From Sphaerosporella brunnea (taxonomy: Eukaryota; Ascomycota; Pezizomycetes; Pezizales; Pyronemataceae): a DNA stretch of 64,000 nt. Positions 33,663-43,177 of this stretch are shown one piece after another (positions within the stretch are counted from its first letter, which is position 1; each line of letters starts with the position of its first letter). The DNA lies in NCBI GenBank assembly GCA_008704415.1, contig VXIS01000147.1, positions 44,441 to 108,440 of the forward strand, read 5' to 3'. The position numbers were made by a program, and so were the translations under genes. The notes beneath the pieces were generated by a model that ran no database searches, was not told where the DNA came from, and worked only from the letters and a program-made list of their open reading frames with translations.

Positions 33663-33893
33663 CTACTCCAAAGCCGCCGGGGGCGCAACGCCGCATTCGA
33701 CGGGCTTGCAGGCGGCTTGCGCGGGAAGGGGAGGGGGTGTAAGCCCCAGCGCGGCGTAGCGGGCTGCACGCATTGCGAGGTACTCCGGCGAGAGGGGCTG
33801 GTCGTTCGGACAGGGAAGGCAGGGGCTTGAGAGGGCGGCTGCACCCAGGGCGAGGGCGAGGATTGAAGCGATGAAGAGGTGGTGGGGCTGCAT
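33663..33893 (-). CDS. candidate small secreted protein
   Basis: A 76-aa single-exon frame on the minus strand with ATG at 33893-33891. It begins with a clear signal peptide: short N-region MQPHHLF, hydrophobic core IASILALALGAAALS, and a cleavage site near AALSS. The mature part is about 55 aa with four cysteines (PCLPCPND, AACKPVECG), enough for two disulphides, and it is rich in Pro and Ala. Small size, secretion and paired cysteines are typical of fungal effector-like or cell-wall-associated proteins, but I recognise no family. A 3' exon cannot be excluded. It lies alone in a gene-poor interval. Confidence 0.5.
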   Translation of the reverse strand: MQPHHLFIASILALALGAAALSSPCLPCPNDQPLSPEYLAMRAARYAALGLTPPPLPAQAACKPVECGVAPPAALE

Positions 33894-34499
33894 GGTGGTC
33901 TTTGGATATTGCTGGAGATGTCTTGTAGGAGATTGAGATGCGGGGGCTGAGGCTTTTATAGACGGCGCCTTCTAGGTCTCTTGGGCATGGGGGATGGAAC
34001 TTTGTGGATCGGAGTAGGTAGGTATATCTAGCGGATGATGGTCGGGTTGGTCGCTTTCGCTATCTCTTGCAAAATTTCGTATCATGGCCATGATTAATGG
34101 CGTCGTCGTTCATGTGGAATTTGGTCGGTGCTATGTAGACAGAAGAAATACGTCGTTCGCACCTTTTCTTCCTGGCCCCACTCGGCCGTGACCGCTCAAC
34201 AACTCTCCAACCCAGCCTGAAAGCCAAAGTGCAGTCCTCAGAACAGCCTTTGTATACGTACCCCTCCAAGTAAACCTGCGGAGGGGGGGCAAACGGCTCC
34301 AGTGTGACGAAACCTAGCTAGTTTATGGGACGAAAAAAAAATTCAAATATCTACGGGGTCGGCACACAACACGCGTTCTCTCGAAAGTTTATTTAAACCG
34401 CGAGAGCGGGAGGTTAACGTTATCTGCATTCACTCCGACGTCGAACATTCTGGTTGCTTGCGTTCTCTCTCTGCAGTTCGGGGTGGCCGAGCTGCAGGA
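33894..34499. other. intergenic, nothing recognised
   Basis: This is the upstream side of the small secreted protein gene. No gene, RNA or repeat could be supported. Confidence 0.4.
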
Positions 34500-34515
34500 A
34501 TCGGTTCTACGCTAT

Positions 34516-34885
34516 GATGGGAGGTGGGATTGAGCTAGGTATTCATTATGCCGTCTTGTCCTGTTACCGTGCCCGGTGGGTTATTTCTTGTGGTGGTGTT
34601 CTAAGCTAACCACATATTCATTGTACAATAGATAGGGCTTCCAATCAATCCACCCTGCAAAAGCTTTCAAGTATTGTCCGGAAGTGGGTTGATGCACCAT
34701 CCGTGCTTAGGTTTTCCTTTGATGACTTGCGAGTGCGTGCACATGATGCGACACAGTTTAGTCGCCTGCTTCTTCTCGCAATACCTCCACGTCATTTCCC
34801 TACGACTGATCGTGTGGGAGTTATCGTCGAAGAATCCCCCATCATCCCCGTGGTAACCCCACCACAAATGCCCCCACAGGCTTGA
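34516..34885 (+). CDS. possible two-exon gene fragment, unknown
   Basis: A frame of about 80 codons ending at 34885 reads like protein: LQKLSSIVRKWVDAPSVLRF, SFDDLRVRAHDATQFSRLLL and AIPPRHFPTTDRVGVIVEES. An acceptor (GCTAAC...CAATAG) near 34632 and an upstream ATG-containing stretch (MMGGGIEL, ATG at about 34516) could supply a first exon, joined through a GTATTC donor. I recognise no family. It may be a short gene, the last exon of a decayed gene, or chance. The donor and start are weak. Confidence 0.3.
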
Positions 34886-35243
34886 TTTTCCAGCCAGGGC
34901 ATGCATTCAAAGGGGCCACGCCACAAGAAAAGCCTATAGCGATCAATCCGTGTCACAAAGCAACGGAGTCAGAAGGTCGGAAGAGTGAAACATTGTTTTC
35001 TGGACTCGGTTACCTATTCTCTGCCTCTTCCACCACCTTGATCTCATAATAAACCTTTGAGCAAGAGGAAATGGATGATTTGTCTGGACAACTGGGCGCG
35101 AGCACTGTCCCTCCACATGGCCTGTGAGACACAAATTAGCCATCACTGGCTCCGGAAAGATCGTGCCTGTGAAGCAACTTACCACAAAGCGCATCAAGTA
35201 CGTTATTCTCCAGTATTATGTCTAGATGCCGGTGGATATCGCT
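34886..35243. other. intergenic, possible decayed coding sequence
   Basis: Only short minus-strand frames are seen. They may be the decayed 3' part of the neighbouring ankyrin pseudogene, but no motif supports this. Confidence 0.3.
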
Positions 35244-36446
35244 CTAGTTGTCCGAGGTCAATTGTGTGCTTAAAGGCTTTGGAGGTACGTCGCATTCGTG
35301 GCCGTGCTTTTTGAGTATCGCGTTGACCTGCCAATCCCGGCATGCGAAAGCATATAAGCCTGGGGCCCATTCGTGGCAATCTATAGACGTTGTACTCGCT
35401 CCAGTCCTAAGAAGAATACCGACAAGAAATTGATTCCTCTGCAAAACCGCAACTTGCAATGGAGTGCCGCAATAGTCTCCAGGAAGCTCGAGATTTTGTT
35501 GGAGTGCAAGCAACCGCCTCATCGAGTGGTCATCCTGGCCAACCCAGGTTTCCAAGTTCGCTTTCTCTCACCCGGTTCAAGATCAGGCGCTGGCAGTGGT
35601 ATTTTTCGCCAGCCGGTGGTCTTAAGTTTTCTCCAGAGCGTCCAGAACGCCAACTAACACCTGTTGATCTGCCGCTTTGGGAGTACCGACCGTGATCGAC
35701 AGCTTTAACGTTCACGTGGTCGTCGTAATCACCTTGAGGAAGTTCCTAGCTGCGCTAGCTTTCAATCGGGTCAAAACGACTGAGCCGTGGACCAAACGCA
35801 TCAGATTGTTTCAGAAGTCCGTGATGGCCGTCTCGAGAGTGAATAACCCAAAGGTTCTTTCCTGAGGATCTTTTCCATCAATATTAAGCTCTTCCTCTTG
35901 GTACATGTCATCGGAAAAGAGCACTTGGAACTTCGGAGGAACCCCCATGACTCGGACAACGGAATTACCATTCCAGCATTCGCAAACTTCGTGAGAAGTC
36001 GAGTTCATTGTCTCTATTTCCGCAATTGCAAAACTCTCCCTTGCCCTGCCGATAAGTGCTTTCAACCAGGACTGCCCGCCAACTCTGATAGCCCCGACGA
36101 TGGCCGTAATCATACCCAAAGGCGCAAGAGCGAAGACCAGACCGTCGATCCATGAGGTGCTCTCCGACAGGAGCCGCTGAGCAAAACCTGGTATGTGTTA
36201 TGACTATATATTAGCAATGATGTGGCAACGGTTTCATATGGCCGCTCACGCTCGCCGAACAGAGCAAGAAACCTACGAGACGGGATCCATTAGACACTGC
36301 TGAGCTATGAGATCAGCTCCATTATGGACTCACGGAGAGAAATCGGAGATTAAGCTAGAAGCCAGATCACCGGCGTCTTTCCCAACTGAAGCTACCCCAA
36401 ACAGAATAAAAACCACGGCAACACAGAATGTATTGCAAGGGGCCAT
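35244..36446 (-). pseudogene. broken ankyrin-repeat membrane protein gene
   Basis: The 5' part assembles well on the minus strand from ATG 36446: exons 36446-36334, 36272-36250 (23 nt) and 36187 onward. It reads MAPCNTFCVAVVFILFGVAS, SLISDFSPFLALFGERFAQR and STSWIDGLVFALAPLGMITA, then AIRVGGQSWLKALIGRARES and MNSTSHEVCECWNGNSVVRV. This is the N-terminal membrane region of a large fungal ankyrin-protein family. After TFGLFTLETAITDF the frame hits a stop at 35813. The continuation LKQSDAFGPRLSRFDPIES is in another frame and soon meets further stops. An ankyrin-like stretch (LPGDYCGTPLQVAVLQRNQF, ILLRTGASTTSID) remains at 35555-35244. Frameshift plus stops indicate a dead gene. Loss looks moderately recent because the 5' exons and splice sites are intact. 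Confidence 0.7.
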
Positions 36447-36632
36447 AATTGCTGGAAAAGGCCGTCGCTCCCGATTTCAGATCTTTGTGACGAATCCACA
36501 CGAGAAAACTCTGCAAGAGTTGGAGTTTATGCGGTGCTCATCTGTCGCTGGCTGGTTTTTTTTCATTCGGTCTTTGTGTTTTGTGTCTGGCATTGTTGTC
36601 GCTTTTGAAACGGCCGTGTTTGGCGCCCATTA

Positions 36633-36953
36633 GGGGCGTTCACACCGCCGAATCTAGGGGTGATTCGAGGGCGAATCGGCGAAACAGATCCGGATCTGAG
36701 GTGCTTGATTCGACCGTGATTCGGATTCGGTGATTCGCCTCAAGAGGTGAAACAGAAGCGAATCGGAGCCGAATCAAACGTCGAAACAGAGGCGGGTTGG
36801 TACTCGTTTCGGGACGTGTTTTGCCATAGCGATTCAATTTTGTTTCGTCAGTTGGTGGGTTGGGGAGTTCACATCAATTCGCGTTGATTCAACTGATTTC
36901 GCCTTGTTTCGCCTTGTAGTGTTTCGGCTGTGATTCGGCGGTGTGAACGCCCC
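36633..36953. mobile_element. 321-bp MITE with 22-bp perfect TIRs
   Basis: The terminus GGGGCGTTCACACCGCCGAA at the left is the exact inverse of the right end (22 bp match). TA is present on both sides (36631-36632 and 36954-36955), consistent with a TA target duplication. The interior is crowded with GATTCG/CGAATC motifs in both orientations. It has no coding capacity. Perfect termini suggest recent activity or purging of variation. Confidence 0.85.
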
Positions 36954-37406
36954 TATTTGTTTACCCAAAATCTGGCGCGCGGCGAGGCAACCTGCCGTAC
37001 CCCAAGACATGATTTAAAATTTTCAAAAAAAATCCAGGACATTCAGAAACACACAGAGATTACTCCTATCAATTCTCTTTTACTCAAAAAAGCGGTTGGC
37101 TTTTGTTTATTATTAAAAAGCTTTGCGCGAAAGGGCCAGTTACCTACCACAACAAAATTCGCTTACAATCGAAACGCGCGTGCCTACAGTGCGGCATGGC
37201 GCTGACGGGTGCACTTTTTTTTATATGTTTTTTTGTATTTTGTGCCTGTTTTTTTGTGTCGTGTCGCGTTGTTATGTTGTGTGTGTGTGCGCAGATGCGC
37301 TCCCACAACTTTATTCTGACGTGTTGCCAAGCCAGCTTGAGTCGCGTCTTCCACATTCATCAAACATCGCACCATACCCCAACTCATCGCCAATAATCAC
37401 CCTTCG

Positions 37407-39081
37407 ATGGCATCGAAAATGTTCGTCGCCCACTTTGCGATAAGAAAGCTCTGTCTTGGTCATCTACCTTCAACTAATTTGTTCTTGTAGAGTAGTCGTG
37501 GGCGCCCTCCGTGGCCGCTTCGCCGAAATCTTCCCCAAGCTCGCAGCTCTCCACGCCAAAAACTCCTTCTCCTTCGCACTCCTTCTCGGTGATGTGTTCG
37601 CCTCTCCCGACTCCACGGCGGACTCCCTCATCGTTGACCAGCTCCTACGCGGCGAGGTCGCGGTTCCTCTGCCAACCTATTTCACGCTCGGCACCGACGA
37701 GCTTCCACCAGCCATCGCGGAGCGCATCGCAACCCATGGCGGCGAAGTTTGCGAGAACTTATTTTTCCTTGGCAAGAAAGGTTCCATAAAAACTGCCGAA
37801 GGTATTCGCATCGTCACTGTCGGCGGTAGCTGGGATCCAAACATCATTGCTGCGCCGGCGGTCGGAAAAGAGGAAACACAGTCATTGCCGTTTTATTCGT
37901 CTGCGGAGGTCAACGCGCTCAAGGGACAGAATTATGCCGATATATTGGTAACGACGGATTGGCCAGCTGGCGTGGAGCGACACTCTGCTATCGCGCCGCA
38001 AACTGGTCAAGGGAGTAAACCAATTGCGGAATTGGCATGTGCGCTGCGCCCACGATATCACTTTGTGCCGGGTGGCGACACATATTATGAACGTGAGCCT
38101 TACAGGAACGAATTGCGGAAGGGCGAGAGTGGGGAGTCGAAAACAACTAGATTTTATGCACTTGGAGACTGGGGGAATGATGCAAAGGCAAAGGCGATGT
38201 TTGCATTCAGCATAAATGTTTCCGAGCCCCCCGCTGCTGCTCCGAATCGTACGCTATGCCCATATGTGGAGGATTCGCAGAGGGGAACGAAGCGACCGGC
38301 GGAGGAGGGAACGTTTTTCTGGGGTGACCACACTTCACGGCCTGAACGCCACCATCACAAACGGCGACACCACAAGGAACAACGACCACCTCCCGGCCCA
38401 GAGAGTTGTTTCTTTTGCCTGTCATACCCGCAGCTCGAGAAGCACCTTATTGTCTCCATCGGCTCGGAGAGTTACCTCACCACCGCCAAGGGTCCTCTCA
38501 CATCCAAGGATACGAATACTGAAGGACTGCAGTTTTCTGGTCACATTCTAATCATCCCATTCGCACACACGCCAACGATCCCGCTGATTGAAGACCCTGA
38601 TTCGAAAAGGGATACTATTGCGGAGATGAACCGCTACAAAGAGGCACTCGAAAAGCTGTTTGAGTCCTGTGGTGCGGGATCCGTCACATTTGAGGTGCGT
38701 AGGCAGAGTGGTGTACACGCACACTGGCAGGTGGTTCCCCTCAAGCCTGAGCTTCTGGAGGACGTCGACGCTGCGTTCGACAGCGCGGCAAAGCAGGCGA
38801 TGAACCGCGAATTCGAGGATGAAGCGGATACCGAAGAGGGAGAAGTGGGAGACGCGTTTACGTACTGGGCCAGTGGCAAGAAGAAGGGCAGGTCCCTGAA
38901 ACTTCATGGAAACGAGTACTTTGATCTGCAGTTCGGAAGGAGAGTGTTAGCGGGAATTATCGGGGTTGGGGGCAGGAGGGCGAATTGGAGGGATTGCGTC
39001 ATGACCACTGCGGAGGAGAGTACAGACGCTTCTGCATTCAAGGCGGCGTTCAAAAGCTTTGATTTCAGCTTGGAGGAATAG
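37407..39081 (+). CDS. DRN1: CwfJ-family protein, Drn1/CWF19L1 homologue
   Basis: Two exons: 37407-37420 and 37491-39081, giving 534 aa. The 14-nt first exon encodes MASK; splicing the 70-nt intron gives MASKIVVVGALRGRF, the expected start of this family. The N-terminal ~250 residues resemble the metallophosphatase-like domain of Dbr1/Drn1 (LLGDVFASPDST, YFTLGTDE, YHFVPGGDTYYEREPYRN). The C-terminal half has the CwfJ_C1 and CwfJ_C2 domains, with CFFCLSYPQLEKHLIVSIGS, HILIIPFAHTP and the HIT-like HxH in VHAHWQVVP. Yeast Drn1 binds the lariat debranching enzyme Dbr1 and aids intron lariat turnover after splicing, so a nuclear role is expected. A basic His/Arg linker (HHHKRRHHKEQR) separates the halves. 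The gene name rests on motif recognition. Confidence 0.88.
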
Positions 39082-39523
39082 GATGCTGGCGCCCTGTTAG
39101 CAGACAAAACGGAGTGTACGATATCACTTAGCATGTTCATGCATTTGCGAATACACATAATTGAGAGTGACCCAAAATATGCAAATTGCTGAGACAGCCA
39201 AACAATATATTGTCAATCAACCATTCCAGCTTCTGGTGCGGCCACTAGCCGTTTGAGAAGAGTCATTGAGCATCACTCGATAATTGGCGCTTTGGTTCAC
39301 CGTCCATGCCAACAATCAGTGAAATCAGAATAAAACAGGCTTGGATACCAGGATTCATCAAAAGGGATCTGCTGATTTTTGTCGATTTTTACTATTTTTT
39401 AACATTGTGGCAGTGGCTCGAGGGACGTTGGAAGGAAGCCCCACAACCATCACCGCCAACACCATCAACCCAACGAACGAGAGGAGCATCAACACCTTAC
39501 CCAGTCTATTCTTCCTCGATTAA
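39082..39523. other. intergenic, promoter side of the next gene
   Basis: No gene or repeat was recognised. The segment 39440-39500 is rich in C and A, as is common just before fungal start codons. Confidence 0.4.
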
Positions 39524-40561
39524 ATGCCTCGGGCTCCAAAGAAAAAGGTCTTACGGGGAGGGAAGGCTAAGGCATCCGCTACAGTTCCAACGACGAAGAC
39601 CGCAGAGCCACCAGACGAAGTCGGACATCCCACGGCTCCAGCTACTCGAGGGCGGGGGCGGCGGCGAGGGCAACCTTCTACAGAATTACGGCGAGTGCAG
39701 CCTCCTCGAACGGTAAAGGCCGTATATCAACCCGTCGTCGGTCCTCCGGTCGGAACTCCTCTCGCTGCTCATCCGCCTCTCTCTGCTCCTCCTGCTCTTG
39801 CTGCTCCTCCCCCTCTCTCTGCTCCTCCTCCTCTTGCTGCTACTCCTCCTCTCTCTGCTCCTCCTCCTCTGGCTGCTCCTCCTCCTGTCTCTGCTCCTTT
39901 CTCCCCAGATCCCGTCAATCTCCCCACCACCGACTCCCACGTCGAACTAGAACCGACACCGGGTCCAGCATCTCGCGAAGTTTCCTCCATCTCCTTCACA
40001 AGCTATGAGCAAGCCAATAGAATAGCCCAAGCAGCAGAAACCAGCTCTTCGCGACCAGAAACGCCAGCTCCTGCAGTAAAGCATGAAAGTGACTCGCCGG
40101 AGACACCCCTACCACATCCAGGACCCCAACAATCACTATGGCCGCGAGAACCACCAATCCCCAGACTTGTTATGCCACTGCAGCCACCTGAAACGGAATG
40201 GAGGTCCTGCTATGAATGCAATGTGATTGTGCCTCCATATCGATTCGTGGAACATATGGCCTACGAGCATGACGCGATGCTTTGTCAGACAATCAATCCG
40301 GCTGGCTCGAAGTCTCCGAGCAGCACGAACACGAGGGACTCGGATGAAACGGAGGAGATGCATGATAATGTGGACGACAATGGATACGCCCGCATAGTTT
40401 CTAGGATGGACGATGATCCAAATCAGATTGGGTTAAGCTGTGGGTGCACAGTTCGGCGGCCGGTGGGGATTAGGTTGTGTGTCGATACCGACAATGAGGA
40501 CGCGAACGAGTACGGAGGCCAGGAGTGGGGTTTTCACGGCGGCAGCTTATATGGAGTATAA
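39524..40561 (+). CDS. proline-rich protein with a C2H2-like motif, unknown
   Basis: A single-exon gene of 345 aa, ATG at 39524. The basic N-terminus (MPRAPKKKVLRGGKAKA, TRGRGRRRGQ) looks like a nuclear localisation or nucleic-acid-binding tail. Residues about 80-125 are an 11-residue tandem repeat (PPLSAPPPLAA) encoded by a 33-bp DNA repeat. Residues about 227-245 read CYECNVIVPPYRFVEHMAYEH, a single C-x2-C...H-x4-H pattern compatible with a zinc finger. The C-terminus is acidic (DSDETEEMHDNVDDN) and ends with CGCTVRRPVGIRLCVDTDNE. I do not recognise the family. Composition suggests a nuclear, largely disordered protein. Confidence 0.65.
   Translation: MPRAPKKKVLRGGKAKASATVPTTKTAEPPDEVGHPTAPATRGRGRRRGQPSTELRRVQPPRTVKAVYQPVVGPPVGTPLAAHPPLSAPPALAAPPPLSAPPPLAATPPLSAPPPLAAPPPVSAPFSPDPVNLPTTDSHVELEPTPGPASREVSSISFTSYEQANRIAQAAETSSSRPETPAPAVKHESDSPETPLPHPGPQQSLWPREPPIPRLVMPLQPPETEWRSCYECNVIVPPYRFVEHMAYEHDAMLCQTINPAGSKSPSSTNTRDSDETEEMHDNVDDNGYARIVSRMDDDPNQIGLSCGCTVRRPVGIRLCVDTDNEDANEYGGQEWGFHGGSLYGV
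39772..39900. repeat. 33-bp coding tandem repeat
   Basis: About four units of a CT-rich 33-bp repeat encode the 11-aa unit PPLSAPPPLAA. Units differ by single bases. Unit gain or loss would keep the frame. Confidence 0.75.
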
Positions 40562-41087
40562 CGGGGTCAAGCTCAGGATCCAGGGCGATGGATGGCCAGA
40601 TAATGCCATAGCAAGGCAACTTTGGCGTGTGCACGTTGTGATGATGTACAGTATGCAGAGGCTGTTGATAATCCCTTTTGGTATTGTACTGTAGTTTACT
40701 AAGTTTTTGGGATACAGCGATGAAGGATGCTGATCGAATTGTTTTTTTTGTTTTTTTTTGTGCAAAGTGCAGCATGGGAAGGGTTTTTGTTAGAACAATA
40801 GAGAATCGAGTGATAATTAGTGAGTTTTTGAATGTAATTGGAGGCTTTGCTCTTTTCTCTTGCCTTCTTAACGCTAGGGGTAATCCATAGCCCTAGCCAT
40901 CATTTCCCTCATTATTTCCTTTCTTGGGGAATGGAGTTGAACTATGCATACCGATCTTTCCCGTCAAGAAGTGCTCATGAGGTGCTATATGAAACGGGAG
41001 TGTTTAAAGTTAAACGTTTCAAATTTATAAGTTCAACCATTACAGCAGTTGCAGAAACGGTGGGCCAAACAGCATGCTGGAAGAGTG
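40562..41087. other. intergenic, nothing recognised
   Basis: This is the 3' side of the proline-rich gene, with T-rich runs near 40740-40760. No gene is supported. Confidence 0.4.
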
Positions 41088-41215
41088 CTAAATCAGAGAA
41101 GAGCACAGGACAGTTGGCGGTCCCCATGTTTCTTCCCGCGGTTGGAAATGCGGACTTAAGCTTGGATCTTACGGCTGACCGTACTCGTGGGCGCCACCAG
41201 ATGGCGATTCCAACT
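41088..41215 (+). repeat. dispersed repeat, copy 2 of 2
   Basis: This is the counterpart of 9563-9683, with shared blocks AGAGAAGAGCAC, GTTTCTTCC, CTTGGATC and TACGGCTGACCGT. An open frame runs across it, but its start is not ATG and the repeat nature makes a gene unlikely. Confidence 0.6.
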
Positions 41216-41694
41216 ATCCTCCGGTGCTCTCGTTTGGCCTACCGTTTCTGCAACTGCTATAAACTTATGGGTAATCGCGGCGAGGTATGGATTACTCGTA
41301 TGAGGAGGTTTGGCTGAATGGGCTTTTTTGTAGAGTCATTTTTCTGTTCCCATTCAAGCGGAGTCACGGCGCTTAAATCTATGAGATGTTCGCGTCGCAG
41401 AGGTATGTTTATTATTATTATTTGGTTGAGCGCCTGTAGTCTGGAACTAACCCCCGACGACTTGTTTCCCATACTTTTCGGTATACCGGGCACCTAAGCT
41501 ACTGTTGTAAACGGGGAGGGGGGGGGTAAAAAAACGTCTTAATAATGTGTGATTGTTTGCAGATGTAGACGTGGGCAAACGTTAGTGGGTCATCTTCACA
41601 GCTTCGGTGGAATTTTGGGGGAGTGAAACGTTGAAACAGGGCAAATCGTCTGTGAAACAAAAGCCTCCAATGCGGGAGAGAGACCTTCACCGGC
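41216..41694. other. intergenic with a G-tract junction sequence
   Basis: Position 41499-41540 reads CTACTGTTGTAAACGGGGAG followed by a G run and TAAAAAAACGTC. It resembles the sequence at 63095-63131 near the palindrome centre, suggesting a shared element end. Nothing else was recognised. Confidence 0.4.
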
Positions 41695-42663
41695 TTTTTT
41701 TTTTTTTTTTTTTTTTTTGTTTAAATCATATTGCATTCGGCCGCGTGCGGCCATGGCATATATAGAGGAGACAGACTGACTAAGCCTACTACTGGAGCCT
41801 CTCACTCAAGGAAAGAAAATCAAGGAAAACGCAACTCGTAAACGGAAAAGACTGTGGTTCACTCCCTCATTTCAGGAGCCCGCTGCTCCTCCTCCTCCTG
41901 CTCCTTCCCCTTCTTCCTCCCCTTCTCCTTCTTCCTCCCCCCCTGGGTTTGCGTGTCTTGTGCGGCTTGGTGTCAGTGGCTCCGCCTATGAAGACGTTGA
42001 TGCTCACACCCCCGCCTCGAGCCACTTGGACCCAGGAAGGCGTCCCCGGGTTGACTGTGTCGCTTTACGGCCCGAGGGCTGCCTGCGCTTCTTTCTCTCG
42101 ACCTTCTTCCATCCTCCATCCTCTTTAAACTCAGCGTCATCGCCGGGGGTTAGGGGCTGGCGCATGTCAGGTGCTGTTCGCACCGGGACAAGTGCGACAC
42201 TCGGCACGGCATGCTTCGAATGCGTTAGGGAGGGGGGAGGAAAGATTTCCCGTGCGTGTTTCGTCGGTTGCTGCGCTGGGCTAGGCGGCCCGGAGCGCTT
42301 ACTTTTCGACTTTGTCGCAGCAGGTGGGACTGCCGGCGTCTCTGCCGTCGTCGTTGCGGGCGGGAGCCGCGTCTGGGTGGCCGAATTCGAGGGCCTTCCG
42401 TTTCGAGCCCCTTGATTCGAACCAGAATCTCTCCGTTCTGAGCAGAGAGCTTGTCGACCGTTCCTTTCAGCTCAACTACGATCGTGACCAACCAAACTGG
42501 CCATGCTGGTAGCGTAGCCTTCCTTGAGGGCGGCGAGATGCCGTCCTAAAACTTCTTCGTTGGCGGCGGGGGAGGCGGCTGGAGGGGAGTCCGAGCCCGA
42601 GTCCTGCATCTCCGCATCTGCCGTCTGCCCTATTCGGTGCCACTCCATCCACTCATCGAGCAC
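41695..42663 (-). mobile_element. internally deleted LINE with poly(A) tail
   Basis: On the minus strand, a gag-like (ORF1) remnant reads MLDEWMEWHRIGQTADAEMQ, ELKGTVDKLSAQNGEILVRI (coiled coil) and DDAEFKEDGGWKKVERKKRR. It lies in three frames separated by frameshifts. The sequence then passes directly into the 3'UTR segment shared with the LINE end at 6.2 kb (CGGCCGCGTGCGGCCATG). It finishes in a run of 24 A, seen as T on the plus strand at 41695-41718. Reverse transcriptase is missing entirely, so this is a dead, internally deleted copy. The long intact A-run suggests that the 3' end is not ancient. The 5' limit is uncertain. Confidence 0.65.
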
Positions 42664-43177
42664 ATGGGCAGCTTCCTCTTTCTCTGTTGTGAACCAGCGT
42701 CACCGGCAAAATGTTCTGAAAACATACGATGCTTTGGCGGCGGGGGCCATGTGTCAATACTTGCGGTTCTACAAACCATCCGCTGATTATTTAGGGTAGA
42801 GAAACACTTGATCAAACGTCTATATTGCTACAGTGCATGCCCTCTCAAAGCGTAACAAATGCCACCTCCTCCAATTCTAGAGTACTGCTCCCAAGACTTG
42901 CACATTTTCCTATTACTTTTCACTTTTGGCAAGGAGTCTTGCGATTCCAGGAATCTGCGGGTGTGTATGCAGGTCGGGCTCAGTGCACCTGCTCGCTGCT
43001 GGGCTTTTTAATCATCATCATTGAAGCCAAAGTATAGTCACGATGGTTGGTGTCGCTGCCTGTGCCTGCTACCGGGTTGCTGTCGCGGTAGCCATTTAAG
43101 ATGCCTCGAAGACGTCTTCCAAACGTCTTCAAAAACGTCTTGCCTTAAAAAAACATTTATAATTACGGTAAAAATTT
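42664..43177. other. intergenic, nothing recognised
   Basis: An ACGTCTT motif is repeated three times near 43108-43143 just before the TIR element. No gene could be supported. Confidence 0.4.

Noticed and set aside
36120..36160. Ankyrin/membrane gene as intact
   Set aside because: The first three exons assemble well, but the frame stops at 35813 and the family continuation lies in another frame with more stops, so it is listed as a pseudogene.
40838..41317. 159-codon plus-strand frame
   Set aside because: It lacks an ATG start and runs across a dispersed repeat that is non-coding in its other copy.
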